A DNA stretch of 64,000 nt from assembly GCF_014650495.1 (NCBI RefSeq), contig NZ_BMVB01000002.1, positions 310,001 to 374,000 on the forward strand, read 5' to 3'. This stretch comes from Streptomyces cinnamoneus. Lineage in GTDB: Bacteria > Actinomycetota > Actinomycetes > Streptomycetales > Streptomycetaceae. Shown in pieces: positions 1 to 8,540 of the stretch (the stretch's first letter is position 1; each line of letters opens with the position of its first letter). The translations under genes and the position numbers were made by a program. The notes beneath the pieces are model-generated. The model was not told the DNA's origin and searched no databases. It was given only the letters and a program-made list of their open reading frames with translations.

Positions 1-492
1 ATGGACAGCGAGGGGCTCTCCCCCGAGGCGACGGCGATGCTCACCGAGCGGCCGGTGCGGCCGCCGAAGCGGGTGCGGCCCAGCGACGAGGCCCGGCGCG
101 CCTACCGCGAGCTGGTGCGCAAGGCGCACCCCGACCTCGCGGCGGACGAGGCGGACCGGCAGCGGCGCGAGACCTTCATCGTGCGCGTGAACGCCGCGTA
201 CGCCGACGGCGACGAGGCGCTGCTGGGGCAGCTGGCCGAGGAGTGGGCGGCGGGACCGCTGCCCGCCCAGCGCCGGGCGAGCCGCGGCGAGGAGCTGTAC
301 GAGCGGCTGGAGTGGCTGGCCGAGCGGAAGGACATGCTCGCGGCGGTGGCCGCCGAGCTGGAGGCGTCCGCGATCGGCGCGATGATCAAGATGGCGCCGG
401 AGGACCCGGACGGGCTGCTGGCGGAGATCGCCGACGGGCTGCTGGGGCAGATCGCCGAGCGGGAGGCTCATCTGGCGTCGCTGGTCGGGTAG
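1..492 (+). CDS. J-domain (DnaJ-like) protein
   Basis: Encodes 163 residues. Residues about 32-75 form a J domain, with the diagnostic HPD tripeptide at residues 43-45 between two charged helices, so it should stimulate an Hsp70 (DnaK) ATPase. There is no Gly/Phe region and no zinc fingers, so it is not DnaJ itself. The C-terminal half is helical and charged and I cannot assign it. An ATG sits exactly at base 1, so the true start may lie outside the window. The gene is followed after 10 bases by a rhodanese gene and is probably cotranscribed with it. The family call is firm; the client is unknown. Confidence 0.75.
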   Translation: MDSEGLSPEATAMLTERPVRPPKRVRPSDEARRAYRELVRKAHPDLAADEADRQRRETFIVRVNAAYADGDEALLGQLAEEWAAGPLPAQRRASRGEELYERLEWLAERKDMLAAVAAELEASAIGAMIKMAPEDPDGLLAEIADGLLGQIAEREAHLASLVG

Positions 493-502
493 CGTCGGAG
501 GC

Positions 503-850
503 ATGCATTTTGGTTCCGGTGTGCCCACGGTCGGTGTCGACGCCCTCTCGTCCGATGATTTCCTGCTGGACGTCCGCGAGGACGACGAGTGGCAGGCAGG
601 GCACGCCGAGGGCGCGCTGCACATCCCGATGAGCGACTTCATGGGGCGCTTCGGCGATCTGATGGTGAAGGCTCCCGAGGGCGGCCGGATCAACGTCATC
701 TGCCGCTCCGGCGGCCGTTCGGCGCAGGTCACCGCATACCTGGTGCAGCAGGGCCTGGACGCGGTGAACGTCGACGGCGGCATGCAGCTCTGGGAGGCAT
801 CGGGCCGCCCGGTCGTGGGCGCGGACGGTGCCCCCGGCGCGGTGATCTGA
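503..850 (+). CDS. Rhodanese-like domain protein
   Basis: Encodes 115 residues, a single-domain rhodanese. Visible family features are the LDVRE segment near residue 23 and the active-site loop CRSGGRS with the catalytic Cys near residue 67. Proteins of this kind carry a persulfide on that Cys and move sulfur in the cytoplasm; the in vivo acceptor is unknown. The gene follows the J-domain gene closely on the same strand, and its end is 9 bases from the end of the convergent acyl-CoA dehydrogenase gene. I see no signal peptide or membrane segment. Confidence 0.85.
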   Translation: MHFGSGVPTVGVDALSSDDFLLDVREDDEWQAGHAEGALHIPMSDFMGRFGDLMVKAPEGGRINVICRSGGRSAQVTAYLVQQGLDAVNVDGGMQLWEASGRPVVGADGAPGAVI

Positions 851-858
851 CGCTCGTC

Positions 859-1998
859 TCAGGCGAGGGGATGGGCGGCCAGCAGGTCGCCCAGGGCCTC
901 CTCGTGGGCGGCGGCCGGGCCCAGGGAGAGCTCCAGCTGCTTGGCCCAGGCGTGGTAGCGGTGCAGGGCGTACTCGGTATCCGCGCCGAAGCCGCCGTGC
1001 AGGTGTTGTGCGGTCTGGACGACGCGGCGCACTCCCTCGGCGGCCCAGATCTTGGCGACGGCGAGGTCCGCGGCGGCCGGCAGCGGCCCGTCCGCGCCCG
1101 ACTCGATGCGCCAGGCGGCCTGCCAGAGCGTGGCCTCCATCGCCTGGAGGTCGATGTAGCGGTCGGCTGCCTGGACGGCGACCGCCTGGAACGTGGCGAG
1201 GGGGAAGCCGAACTGCTCCCGTGTGCTCGTGTACGCGCCGGTCATCCGGGCCGCGGCGAGACCCACGCCGAGCGCGAGGGCGCACGTGCCGCAGATCAGC
1301 AGGGAGCGCAGCCACGGCCAGGCGCCGTCCGCGGTGATGACGTCGGCGCGGTCGACGCGCACGGAGTCCAGGCTCAGCTCCGCGTAGGGCTCGCCGTTGG
1401 TGGAGACCTGGTCGGCGAGGACGACGCCGGGCCGGCCGGGGGCGAGCAGGACGAGCACGGTGCGGCCCGCGGCAGTGCGGGCGGGCAGCAGGACGCGGTC
1501 GGCGCTCCGGGCCCAGGGCACGGCCGTCTGCACGCCGTCGAGCACCCAGTGATCGCGCTCCGGACGGGCGGAGACGGCCCGTTCGGCCGCGTCGTGACCG
1601 GTGCGGCCGCTGGCGGCCACGGTCACGACGAGCTCGCCGCGCCCGATCGCCGGCAGCAGCCGCTGGAGCTTTCCCTGGGCCCGGCCGCCGTACGTGCGCA
1701 GGGTCAGGGCGGCCGCGCCCGTCTCCAGCAGGGGCACCCGGGCCAGGACCTGCCCGGCCTCGCGCAGCAGCAGGCACAGGGCGATCGGCCCGAGCCCCGC
1801 CCCGCCCTGCTCGGTGGGGACGGGCAGGCTCAGCAGGTCGGCGTCGGCCAGCCGCCGCCACAGCGCGCGGTCGATGTCCTCGGCGACCGCGCCCGGCACC
1901 AGGGCCGGGCTGGGCACGCCGTCGGGGGCGACCCCGGTGAGCACGGCGGCGGCCGCCTCGGCCACGGCCTGCTGTTCCTCGGTGAAGGTGAAGTCCAC
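859..1998 (-). CDS. Acyl-CoA dehydrogenase family protein
   Basis: Encodes 379 residues with the usual N-terminal helical, middle beta and C-terminal helical domains. The MDFTFTEEQQAV start and the C-terminal HGGFGADTEYALHRYH stretch are typical of the family. Such enzymes are FAD-dependent and introduce a trans-2 double bond into acyl-CoA esters. The sequence resembles the shorter, divergent subunits common in actinomycete steroid or aromatic-acid catabolism, and I could not place the catalytic Glu with certainty. It could therefore be one half of a heteromeric enzyme. It lies downstream of paaE but is separated from it by 101 bases that hold its own palindromic operator, so it may be regulated separately. 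Confidence 0.8.
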   Translation of the reverse strand: MDFTFTEEQQAVAEAAAAVLTGVAPDGVPSPALVPGAVAEDIDRALWRRLADADLLSLPVPTEQGGAGLGPIALCLLLREAGQVLARVPLLETGAAALTLRTYGGRAQGKLQRLLPAIGRGELVVTVAASGRTGHDAAERAVSARPERDHWVLDGVQTAVPWARSADRVLLPARTAAGRTVLVLLAPGRPGVVLADQVSTNGEPYAELSLDSVRVDRADVITADGAWPWLRSLLICGTCALALGVGLAAARMTGAYTSTREQFGFPLATFQAVAVQAADRYIDLQAMEATLWQAAWRIESGADGPLPAAADLAVAKIWAAEGVRRVVQTAQHLHGGFGADTEYALHRYHAWAKQLELSLGPAAAHEEALGDLLAAHPLA

Positions 1999-2056
1999 TG
2001 CCGTCCTCCAGCCCTTCGACAGCCCAGCCCTTCAGCAGCCGGCATCCGTCTTTTTC

Positions 2057-2069
2057 TGACGGTCCGTCA
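2057..2069. promoter_or_regulatory. TetR-type palindromic operator upstream of acyl-CoA dehydrogenase
   Basis: TGACGG-T-CCGTCA is a perfect odd palindrome about 59 bases upstream of the start at 1998 on the minus strand. Palindromes of this shape are typical TetR-family operators before actinomycete fatty-acid or acyl-CoA genes. The cognate regulator is not identified here, and the sequence differs from the paa operator. Confidence 0.5.
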
Positions 2070-2099
2070 AGATAGGGCAGTGGGCCGCAAGGGGGAACC

Positions 2100-3185
2100 T
2101 CAGCGGTCGAAGTCCAGCTCCACCTTCTCCGTGACCGGGTGCGACTGGCAGGCCAGTACGTACCCGGCGTCCAGCTCCTCCTGCTCCAGCGCGAAGTTGC
2201 GGTCCATCCGTACCTCGCCCGAGACCAGGTAGGCCCGGCACGTCCCGCACACCCCGCCCTTGCAGGCGTAGGGCGCGTCGGCGCGGTTGCGCAGCACCGT
2301 CTCCAGCAGCGTCTCCCCTTCCCGCACCGGCCAGCTGCCGCCGCGCCCGTCCAGCTGTGCGGTCACCGTGCTGTGCGCGGGTGCCGGGGGCCCGGCGGTG
2401 GTGGCCTGCTCCCCCGGCGGCTCCTCCTCCACGTGGAAGAGCTCCTGGTGGATCCGGTCCCGGGGGACCCCGAGGCCGCGCAGCGCCCGCTCCGCCCCCT
2501 GCACCAGCCCGTAGGGCCCGCAGAGGAACCAGCCGTCGACCGATTCCACCTGCAGCAGCGCGGGCAGCAGCCGCGTCAGCCGCTCCTCGTCCAGCCGCCC
2601 GGAGGCCGGCCCGGCCTGCTGCTCCTCGCGGGAGAGGGTCTGGACGAGCTGGAGCCGGTCGGGGTAGCGGTCCTTGAGCTCGGCGACCTCGTCCAAGAAC
2701 ATCGTCGACGCGGTGGTGCGGTCGCTGCGTATGAGGCAGAACCGGGCAGCGGGCTCGCGCGCCAGCAGGGTCGAGACGATGGACAGGACGGGTGTGATGC
2801 CGCTGCCGCCGACGACGGCGGCGAAGTGCCCGGGGCGGGGCTCCAGCACGAACCGTCCGGCCGGGGCCATCACCTCCACGGTGTCCCCCGCGACCAGCTC
2901 CTTGAGGGCGTAGGTGGAGAACGCGCCGCCGTCCACCTGCCGCACCGCCACCCGCAGCGTCCGCGGGCCGTCCGGGCCCGGCGCCTGGCCGCAGAGGGAG
3001 TACGTACGGCGTATCTCGGCGCCGTCGACGGTCCGGCGCAGGGCGAGGTGCTGGCCGGGCGCGTGGCGGAAGCTCTCGCGCAGCTCCGGGGGCACGGCCA
3101 GGGTGACGGCGACCGAGTCGTCGGTGAGCGGCTCGACGGCCGTCACGCGCAGCTGGTGGAAGGCACCATGGCGGGCCGCTGCCAT
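2100..3185 (-). CDS. paaE: 1,2-phenylacetyl-CoA epoxidase reductase subunit PaaE
   Basis: Encodes 361 residues. An N-terminal ferredoxin-reductase FAD domain carries the RRTYSLCG segment, followed by an NAD(P)-binding domain with GGSGITP, and a C-terminal plant-type 2Fe-2S domain with CKGGVCGTC and a later Cys in ACQSHP. PaaE passes electrons from NADPH to the di-iron PaaA centre of the ring epoxidase. Its ATG follows the paaD stop codon with no gap, and it is the last gene of the paaABCDE operon. Length and domain order match the family. Confidence 0.93.
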   Translation of the reverse strand: MAAARHGAFHQLRVTAVEPLTDDSVAVTLAVPPELRESFRHAPGQHLALRRTVDGAEIRRTYSLCGQAPGPDGPRTLRVAVRQVDGGAFSTYALKELVAGDTVEVMAPAGRFVLEPRPGHFAAVVGGSGITPVLSIVSTLLAREPAARFCLIRSDRTTASTMFLDEVAELKDRYPDRLQLVQTLSREEQQAGPASGRLDEERLTRLLPALLQVESVDGWFLCGPYGLVQGAERALRGLGVPRDRIHQELFHVEEEPPGEQATTAGPPAPAHSTVTAQLDGRGGSWPVREGETLLETVLRNRADAPYACKGGVCGTCRAYLVSGEVRMDRNFALEQEELDAGYVLACQSHPVTEKVELDFDR

Positions 3186-3683
3186 CTACAGCTCCTTGAA
3201 GTGGTCGAACGGTTCGCGGCATGCCTCGCAGCGGCGCAGGGCCTTGCAGGCGGTGGACGAGAAGCGGCTCAGCAGCGTGGTCTCGGTGGATCCGCAGTGG
3301 GGGCAGCGGATGCCCAGGCCGACCGCCACCGGGCCCGCGGGACCCGTGGGGCGCGGCGGCGCTATCCCGAACTCCGCCAGCTTGCGCCGCCCTTCGGCGG
3401 TGATGTCGTCCGTGGACCAGGCGGGGGCGAGGACCGTGCGCACCTCGACCTCGGGCATGCCGCGCTCGCGCAGCACCCGCTCGACGTCGGACGACATCGT
3501 CTCGATGGCCGGGCAGCCGGTGTACGTGGGGGTGAGCTCCACCTCCACCCGGCCGGCGCCGGTGACGTGCAGGGCGCGCAGCACGCCCAGCTCGGCCAGG
3601 GTCAGTACCGGCAGCTCGGGGTCGGGGACGGCTCCGGCCAGTGCGCGGAGCTCCTCCTCCAGGGGGGTGGGTGCGCTCACCAT
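3186..3683 (-). CDS. paaD: Phenylacetyl-CoA epoxidase accessory protein PaaD
   Basis: Encodes 165 residues from the ATG at 3683; this start overlaps the end of paaC by 7 bases and matches the family N-terminus. An N-terminal MIP18/DUF59 domain has the PDPELPVLTLAELG stretch. The C-terminal zinc-ribbon-like part has the CPHC and CEAC pairs. PaaD is needed for an active epoxidase and is thought to help metal or cluster assembly. It is the fourth gene of the operon, translationally coupled on both sides. Confidence 0.92.
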   Translation of the reverse strand: MVSAPTPLEEELRALAGAVPDPELPVLTLAELGVLRALHVTGAGRVEVELTPTYTGCPAIETMSSDVERVLRERGMPEVEVRTVLAPAWSTDDITAEGRRKLAEFGIAPPRPTGPAGPVAVGLGIRCPHCGSTETTLLSRFSSTACKALRRCEACREPFDHFKEL

Positions 3684-4414
3684 GACGCCCCCGGGTGGCT
3701 GCGGTGCAGATGCTGCATTTCCGCGAGCATCCGGCCGAACGGCTCGGTGTGGATGCCCTGTCGGCCGGCGCCCGCCGTCCAGGCGCCGCTCTGCGGGCCC
3801 CCGGGCAGGGTCAGTGTGGCCTGCTCGACGACGCCGGTCACTGCGGTGAGCCAGCCGTCGTGCAGTGCCGTCCAGTCGACGGGCAGCCCGTCCACCGGCT
3901 CGAAGAGCTCGCCTGTGTACCGCCACAGGGCGTCCAGGGCGCGCTGCATGCGCTCGTGGCTCTCGGCGGTGCCGTCACCGAGGCGCAGCGTCCAGTGCTC
4001 CGCGTGGTCGCGGTGGTAGGCGACTTCCTTGACGGCCTTCGCCGCCAGCGGCGCCAGCGGCCCGTCCTCGGCGGCCAGCTGTCCGTACAGCAGCTGCTGG
4101 TAGACGGAGAAGTACAGCTGGCGGGCGATGGTGTGGGCGAAGTCGCCGTTGGGCTGCTCGACGAGCTGGACGTTGCGGAAGGCCCTCTCTTCCCGGAGGT
4201 AGGCGAGCTCGTCCTCGTCGCCGACGAGGGAGAGCAGGGTGCGGGCCTGGCCGAGCAGGTCGAGGGCCATGTTGGCGAGGGCGACGTCCTCCTCCAGCAC
4301 GGGGGCGTTCCCGGCCCACTCCCCCAGCCGGTGGGAGAGCACCAGGGCGTCGTCGCCCAGCGCCAGCGCGGCTGCCGTGCCGAGTGGTGCGGGGGTCGCA
4401 CGGGCGGGGCTCAC
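3677..4414 (-). CDS. paaC: Phenylacetyl-CoA epoxidase structural subunit PaaC
   Basis: Encodes 245 residues, close to the usual length of about 250, from a GTG at 4414 that overlaps the paaB stop as GTGA. This ferritin-like helical subunit pairs with PaaA in the core complex but does not itself hold the catalytic di-iron site. Recognisable stretches are LGDDALVLSHRLGEW and a long helical N-terminal half. Earlier in-frame starts would run through paaB, so the GTG is preferred. Confidence 0.92.
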   Translation of the reverse strand: MSPARATPAPLGTAAALALGDDALVLSHRLGEWAGNAPVLEEDVALANMALDLLGQARTLLSLVGDEDELAYLREERAFRNVQLVEQPNGDFAHTIARQLYFSVYQQLLYGQLAAEDGPLAPLAAKAVKEVAYHRDHAEHWTLRLGDGTAESHERMQRALDALWRYTGELFEPVDGLPVDWTALHDGWLTAVTGVVEQATLTLPGGPQSGAWTAGAGRQGIHTEPFGRMLAEMQHLHRSHPGASW

Positions 4415-4698
4415 AGGTGCCGCACCCCCTCCGGGATGTCGTAGAAGGTCGGGTGGCGGTAGGGCTTGTCGGCGGCGGGCTCGAAGAAGGGGTCCTTCTC
4501 GTCGGGCGAGGAGGCGGTGACGGCCGTGGAGGGCACCACCCAGATCGAGACGCCCTCGGAGCGCCGGGTGTAGAGGTCGCGTGCGTTGCGCAGGGCCATC
4601 TCCGCGTCCGGGGCGTGGAGGCTGCCGGCGTGGGTGTGGGACAGCCCTCGCCTGCTGCGCACGAACACCTCCCACAGCGGCCATTCCGTGCTGGTCAT
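4411..4698 (-). CDS. paaB: Phenylacetyl-CoA epoxidase small subunit PaaB
   Basis: Encodes 95 residues, the normal size for PaaB. The opening [16 protein letters not shown] and the IWVVPS segment are characteristic. PaaB bridges PaaAC dimers in the epoxidase complex. It overlaps paaA upstream (ATGA) and paaC downstream (GTGA), so the three structural subunits are likely made in fixed ratio from one transcript. Confidence 0.93.
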   Translation of the reverse strand: MTSTEWPLWEVFVRSRRGLSHTHAGSLHAPDAEMALRNARDLYTRRSEGVSIWVVPSTAVTASSPDEKDPFFEPAADKPYRHPTFYDIPEGVRHL

Positions 4699-5645
4699 GC
4701 CTTCGCCTCCCCGTGCTTGGCCGCGTATGCGGCGGCTGCCTCGCGCACCCAGGCGCCTTCCTCGTGCGCCTGGCGGCGCCGGCTGATCCGCTGGTCGTTG
4801 CAGGGGCCGTTGCCCCGGAGCACTTCGTGGAACTCGTCCCAGTCGATGGGGCCGAAGTCGTGGTGGCCGCGCTCCTCGTTCCACCGCAGGTCGGGGTCGG
4901 GGAGCGTCAGGCCGAGGGATGCGGCCTGGGGGACGCAGATGTCGACGAAGCGCTGGCGCAGCTCGTCGTTGGAGTGGCGCTTGATCTTCCAGGCCATGGA
5001 CTGGGCGGAGTGCGAGGATTCGTCGTCCGGCGGGCCGAACATCATCAGCGACGGCCACCACCAGCGGTCCACCGCGTCCTGGGCCATCGCGTGCTGGGCC
5101 TCGGTGCCCCGGCTCAGGGCCAGCAGGAGCTCGTAGCCCTGGCGCTGGTGGAAGGACTCCTCCTTGCAGATGCGGATCATGGCGCGGGCGTAGGGGCCGT
5201 AGGAGCAGCGGCACAGCGGGACCTGGTTGGTGATGGCCGCGCCGTCCACGAGCCAGCCGATCGCGCCGACGTCCGCCCAGGTGAGGGTGGGGTAGTTGAA
5301 GATCGAGGAGTACCGCTGGCGGCCCGCGTGCAGCTTGTCGAGGAGCTCGTCGCGGCTGGTGCCGAGGGTCTCCGCGGCGCTGTAGAGGTACAGGCCGTGG
5401 CCCGCCTCGTCCTGCACCTTGGCCATCAGGATCGCCTTGCGCCGCAGGGACGGCGCCCGGGTGATCCAGTTGGCCTCGGGCTGCATGCCGATGATCTCGG
5501 AGTGGGCGTGCTGGGCGATCTGCCGGACCAGTGTGGCGCGGTAGGCGTCAGGCATCCAGTCGCGCGGCTCGATGCGCTCGTCGGCGGCCACGGCGGCATC
5601 GAACACCGCCTCCAGCCGCCCAGCCTCCGGCGCAGTCGTCGTCAT
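4695..5645 (-). CDS. paaA: Phenylacetyl-CoA epoxidase catalytic subunit PaaA
   Basis: Encodes 316 residues. It is the di-iron oxygenase subunit that converts phenylacetyl-CoA to the 1,2-epoxide, the ring-activating step of aerobic phenylacetate breakdown. Carboxylate/His metal-binding motifs of the ferritin-like fold are visible as QDEAGHG and EESFHQRQ. It is the first gene of paaABCDE. A TetR-type operator lies 37 bases upstream of the ATG and probably controls the operon. No phenylacetate-CoA ligase (paaK), paaG or paaJ lies in this window, so those steps must be encoded elsewhere. Confidence 0.95.
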   Translation of the reverse strand: MTTTAPEAGRLEAVFDAAVAADERIEPRDWMPDAYRATLVRQIAQHAHSEIIGMQPEANWITRAPSLRRKAILMAKVQDEAGHGLYLYSAAETLGTSRDELLDKLHAGRQRYSSIFNYPTLTWADVGAIGWLVDGAAITNQVPLCRCSYGPYARAMIRICKEESFHQRQGYELLLALSRGTEAQHAMAQDAVDRWWWPSLMMFGPPDDESSHSAQSMAWKIKRHSNDELRQRFVDICVPQAASLGLTLPDPDLRWNEERGHHDFGPIDWDEFHEVLRGNGPCNDQRISRRRQAHEEGAWVREAAAAYAAKHGEAKA

Positions 5646-5681
5646 GCCGTGCCCCCTCGCTCGCTTCTGCGGATGCTCCCT

Positions 5682-5699
5682 ACCGACCGATCGTTCGGT
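5682..5699. promoter_or_regulatory. TetR/PaaR-type operator, copy 1 (paaA promoter)
   Basis: Reads ACCGAACGATCGGTCGGT on the minus strand, an imperfect palindrome (16 of 18 positions symmetric). It differs at one base from the copy at 10371-10388 and at three from the copy at 13194-13211. It lies 37 bases before the paaA start, where a bound repressor would block transcription. The likely binder is the TetR protein encoded at 11966-12589; that link is inference. Confidence 0.75.
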
Positions 5700-5734
5700 T
5701 CAATGGTGGATCGAGGCCCAGGCACTGTCAAGCC

Positions 5735-5743
5735 TGTGGATAA
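5735..5743 (-). promoter_or_regulatory. DnaA-box-like 9-mer upstream of paaA
   Basis: TTATCCACA on the minus strand (TGTGGATAA on plus) is the classical DnaA box. It lies 35 bases beyond the paa operator. Similar 9-mers lie beside the other two copies of this operator. Function here is unknown. Confidence 0.35.
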
Positions 5744-5851
5744 CCCCGGGCCGCTGTGCCTCGTGAGGCGTCGTCGGTACCGTTCGGGTGCACGCCGGGC
5801 CCACCCGGCGCTGCACGGCACATCGGAGCAGGACGCGGAACGGGGCGGGTC

Positions 5852-6538
5852 ATGGAGAGGGACGGGCGCGAACACGCCGGCGGCGACGCCGGGCAGGACG
5901 CCGGGCTGGAGGGCCTGTCCGTGCCGTCCCGCATCGTCGTCGCGGGCGGCGTGGCGTTGGTGGGACTGGCCGCCGCGATCCATCTGGCGATGGTGTTCCT
6001 GCACGTCGCACCGTCGAACACCGTCAGCAAGCAGCACGCGGCGGCGATCGACGACTACGTCTACCCGGAGTTCGAACAGAACTGGAAGTTCTTCGCCCCC
6101 AACCCCCTCCAGCAGAACGTCGCCGTCCAGGCCCGCGCCGAACTGCGCGGCGCCGACGGCCGGACGAGCGTCACCCCCTGGACGGACCTGTCGGCCCGGG
6201 ACGGCGCCGGCATACTCCACAACCCCTTCCCCAGCCACACGCAGCAGAACGAACTCCGCCGCGCCTGGGACTTCTACACCAGCACGCACGACGCCCGTGA
6301 GCAGCCCGCCGGCCTGCGCGGCCGCCTCTCCGAGCAGTACGTGCGCCGCCTGGTCTTCTCCCGGCTGGGTGCCGCGCAGAACGGCCGCCCGGTCGACCGG
6401 ATACAGGTGCGCTCGATGACCACGGCCATCGCCCCTCCGCCGTGGAGCGACGAGAAGGTGGACACCAAGCCGGTCTACCGCATGCTGGACTGGTGGCCCG
6501 TCACCACCGCCGACCGCGCCGAGGTGACGACCCGATGA
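5852..6538 (+). CDS. DUF5819 family membrane-anchored protein (SdpA-like partner)
   Basis: Encodes 228 residues from the ATG at 5852. One hydrophobic segment lies at about residues 27-50, and the rest looks extracytoplasmic. The QNWKFFAPNPLQQN stretch near residue 80 matches the family signature as I remember it. The gene overlaps the following HTTM gene by ATGA, a pairing typical of DUF5819. By analogy, SdpA and the HTTM protein SdpB act together in maturing the Bacillus SDP toxin; the shared W-FF-P layout suggests a related arrangement, but this is inference. A longer in-frame start at 5756 has no good ribosome site. Confidence 0.7.
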   Translation: MERDGREHAGGDAGQDAGLEGLSVPSRIVVAGGVALVGLAAAIHLAMVFLHVAPSNTVSKQHAAAIDDYVYPEFEQNWKFFAPNPLQQNVAVQARAELRGADGRTSVTPWTDLSARDGAGILHNPFPSHTQQNELRRAWDFYTSTHDAREQPAGLRGRLSEQYVRRLVFSRLGAAQNGRPVDRIQVRSMTTAIAPPPWSDEKVDTKPVYRMLDWWPVTTADRAEVTTR

Positions 6539-7761
6539 CGGCCTCGCTCACGCGCGGGCTCACCCGCGTCACCGGCTCCTCCCTGGGCCCCTACCAGACG
6601 GCCGTCATCCGCATCGGCCTCTCCTTCGTCTGGCTCTGCTACCTGCTGCGCGAGTGGCCCCACCGCCGCGAGCTCTACGGACCCGACGCCCCCTGGAGCT
6701 GGGGGATGGCCGAGCAGCTGACCGGCGACAACCACGCCTTCACGCCGCTGATGTGGTCCGACAGTCCGGTGTGGTTCGAGGCCGTCTACGTGCTGGCCAT
6801 GGTCTCCAGCGCCCTCCTGATGCTCGGGTGGCGCACCAGGACCATGTCCGTGCTCTCCATGCTCGGCGTGCTGTCGCTGCAGAACCGCAGCGTCTTCATC
6901 GGGGACGGCGGTGACAACGTCATCCACCTGATGGCGCTCTACACCGTGCTCACCCGCTGCGGGCAGGTCTGGTCCCTGGACGCGCGGCGCGCCGCGCGCC
7001 GGGACGGGGACGGCCGCGGCCCGGTGGACGTGCCCGGCATCGCGCTGTGGACGGTGTGCGGGCTCGCGCTCGCCGTCACGCAGGGGCTGGGCGTCGCCGG
7101 GATGGCGTGGACGAACCACGGACCGCTGCCTGGCCTGGGCTGGGCCGCTGCCCTGTGGGGGCTGTGGCTCGTCCACGGACTGTGGTGGGCGGCGGGGCGC
7201 TACGCCCCGGGCGAGCCCCGTGCGGTGCTGAACGTGCTGGGCCATCTCGCGCACAACGCCGCCCTCCTGGTGATCATGGTGGAGGTCTGCCTGATCTATG
7301 CGACGGCCGGCTGGTACAAGATCCAGGGCTCGCGCTGGCAGGACGGCACCGCGCTCTACTACCCCCTGCACATCGACTACTTCTCGCCCTGGCCCGGTCT
7401 GTCGCACGCCCTGGCGGTGAGCGGGACGGTCGTGATGCTGCTCAGCTACGGGACGGTGGCGGCGCAGGTCGCGTTCCCGTTCACGCTGATGAACCGGCGG
7501 GCGAAGAACGTGCTGCTGGTGGTGATGATGGTCGAGCACGTGGGGATCGCCGTCCTGATGGGCCTGCCGTTCTTCTCGCTGGCGATGGTCGTGGCCGACG
7601 CCATATTCCTGCCGACCTCCTTCCTGCAGCGGCTGGGGGCGTTCGTCGCACGGGCCCTGCCCCGGACCCGCTCCTTCTCCGGCTCCGGGCCAAAGCTCCT
7701 CCCCGCCCCCCGGTCCGCCGGTGCCGGGCAGCCCGGCCTGGTGCGGGAACAGGGACCGTAG
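6535..7761 (+). CDS. HTTM domain membrane protein (vitamin K carboxylase / SdpB-like)
   Basis: Encodes 408 residues with at least six to eight hydrophobic membrane segments. The stretch GWYKIQGSRWQDGTALYYPL near residue 260 is the HTTM signature shared by vitamin K-dependent carboxylase-like proteins and SdpB. Family members are predicted integral-membrane enzymes acting on peptides; activity and substrate are unknown here. Its start overlaps the DUF5819 gene by four bases, so the two are probably coupled. The last 50 residues are Pro/Gly/Arg-rich and cytoplasmic. Confidence 0.75.
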   Translation: MTASLTRGLTRVTGSSLGPYQTAVIRIGLSFVWLCYLLREWPHRRELYGPDAPWSWGMAEQLTGDNHAFTPLMWSDSPVWFEAVYVLAMVSSALLMLGWRTRTMSVLSMLGVLSLQNRSVFIGDGGDNVIHLMALYTVLTRCGQVWSLDARRAARRDGDGRGPVDVPGIALWTVCGLALAVTQGLGVAGMAWTNHGPLPGLGWAAALWGLWLVHGLWWAAGRYAPGEPRAVLNVLGHLAHNAALLVIMVEVCLIYATAGWYKIQGSRWQDGTALYYPLHIDYFSPWPGLSHALAVSGTVVMLLSYGTVAAQVAFPFTLMNRRAKNVLLVVMMVEHVGIAVLMGLPFFSLAMVVADAIFLPTSFLQRLGAFVARALPRTRSFSGSGPKLLPAPRSAGAGQPGLVREQGP

Positions 7762-7770
7762 GCTGGGGCA

Positions 7771-8532
7771 ATGACCCAGGACGATGCCGGCGCCGCCGTG
7801 CTGCGCGCATGGGGTGCCGCGGCACCCGACGCCGTGCTGCTCGACGGCTTTCACGCACTCAAGCACGCCCTGCGCTTCGGGGCGCGCGTCGGGCCGGCCG
7901 TCACCAGCGACAAGGCGGCCGCGCTGGCGCTGGCGGCGGAGCTGGCGGACGACCTGACGGACGTGCTGCGCGAGCTGCTGGTGGAGGTGCCCGCGCAGGC
8001 GCTGCGCGAGCTCGTGCCCAGGGTCCACCCCACCGGCGTGGCCGCGCTCGCCGCCCGCCGCGACCGGCAGGCCAACCTCGACGCCATGGCGCAGCTGCCC
8101 CGCACGTCGCCCGTGGTCGTCCTGGACAACCCCCGCAACCTCGGCAACGTCGGCGCCGTGATCCGCCTCGCCGCCGGCTTCGGTGCCACGGGCGTGGTCA
8201 CCACCGGCGACCTCGATCCGTGGCACCCCAATGCCGTGCGGTCCGGAGCCGGGCTCCACTACGCCACGGCCGTCGAGCGGCTGCCCCTGGAGGAGCTGCC
8301 GCCCGGCCCGCTGTACGTCCTGGACCCGGAGGGGGAGGACATCAGGTCCCTGGCCGTACCCGACGACGCGCTGATCGCCTTCGGCTCCGAGCGGCACGGC
8401 ATCTCGCCGGAGCTGCGGGCGAGGGCGACCCGGCTGGTCGCCCTGCCCATGCGGCCCCAGGTGTCCAGCTACAACCTCGCCACCAGCGTCGCCATGACGC
8501 TCTTCCACTGGGGCGGGCCGGCACCCGCCTGA
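7771..8532 (+). CDS. TrmH/SpoU-family RNA methyltransferase
   Basis: Encodes 253 residues. All three SpoU motifs are visible: NPRNLGNVGAVIR, then ALIAFGSERHGIS, then SSYNLATSVAM, which together build the knotted SAM-binding fold. These enzymes 2'-O-methylate ribose in tRNA or rRNA. The exact RNA target cannot be read from the sequence. The N-terminal 100 residues are a family-specific extension. It starts 9 bases after the HTTM gene and may share its transcript. Confidence 0.85.
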   Translation: MTQDDAGAAVLRAWGAAAPDAVLLDGFHALKHALRFGARVGPAVTSDKAAALALAAELADDLTDVLRELLVEVPAQALRELVPRVHPTGVAALAARRDRQANLDAMAQLPRTSPVVVLDNPRNLGNVGAVIRLAAGFGATGVVTTGDLDPWHPNAVRSGAGLHYATAVERLPLEELPPGPLYVLDPEGEDIRSLAVPDDALIAFGSERHGISPELRARATRLVALPMRPQVSSYNLATSVAMTLFHWGGPAPA

Positions 8533-8540
8533 CGACGGTG

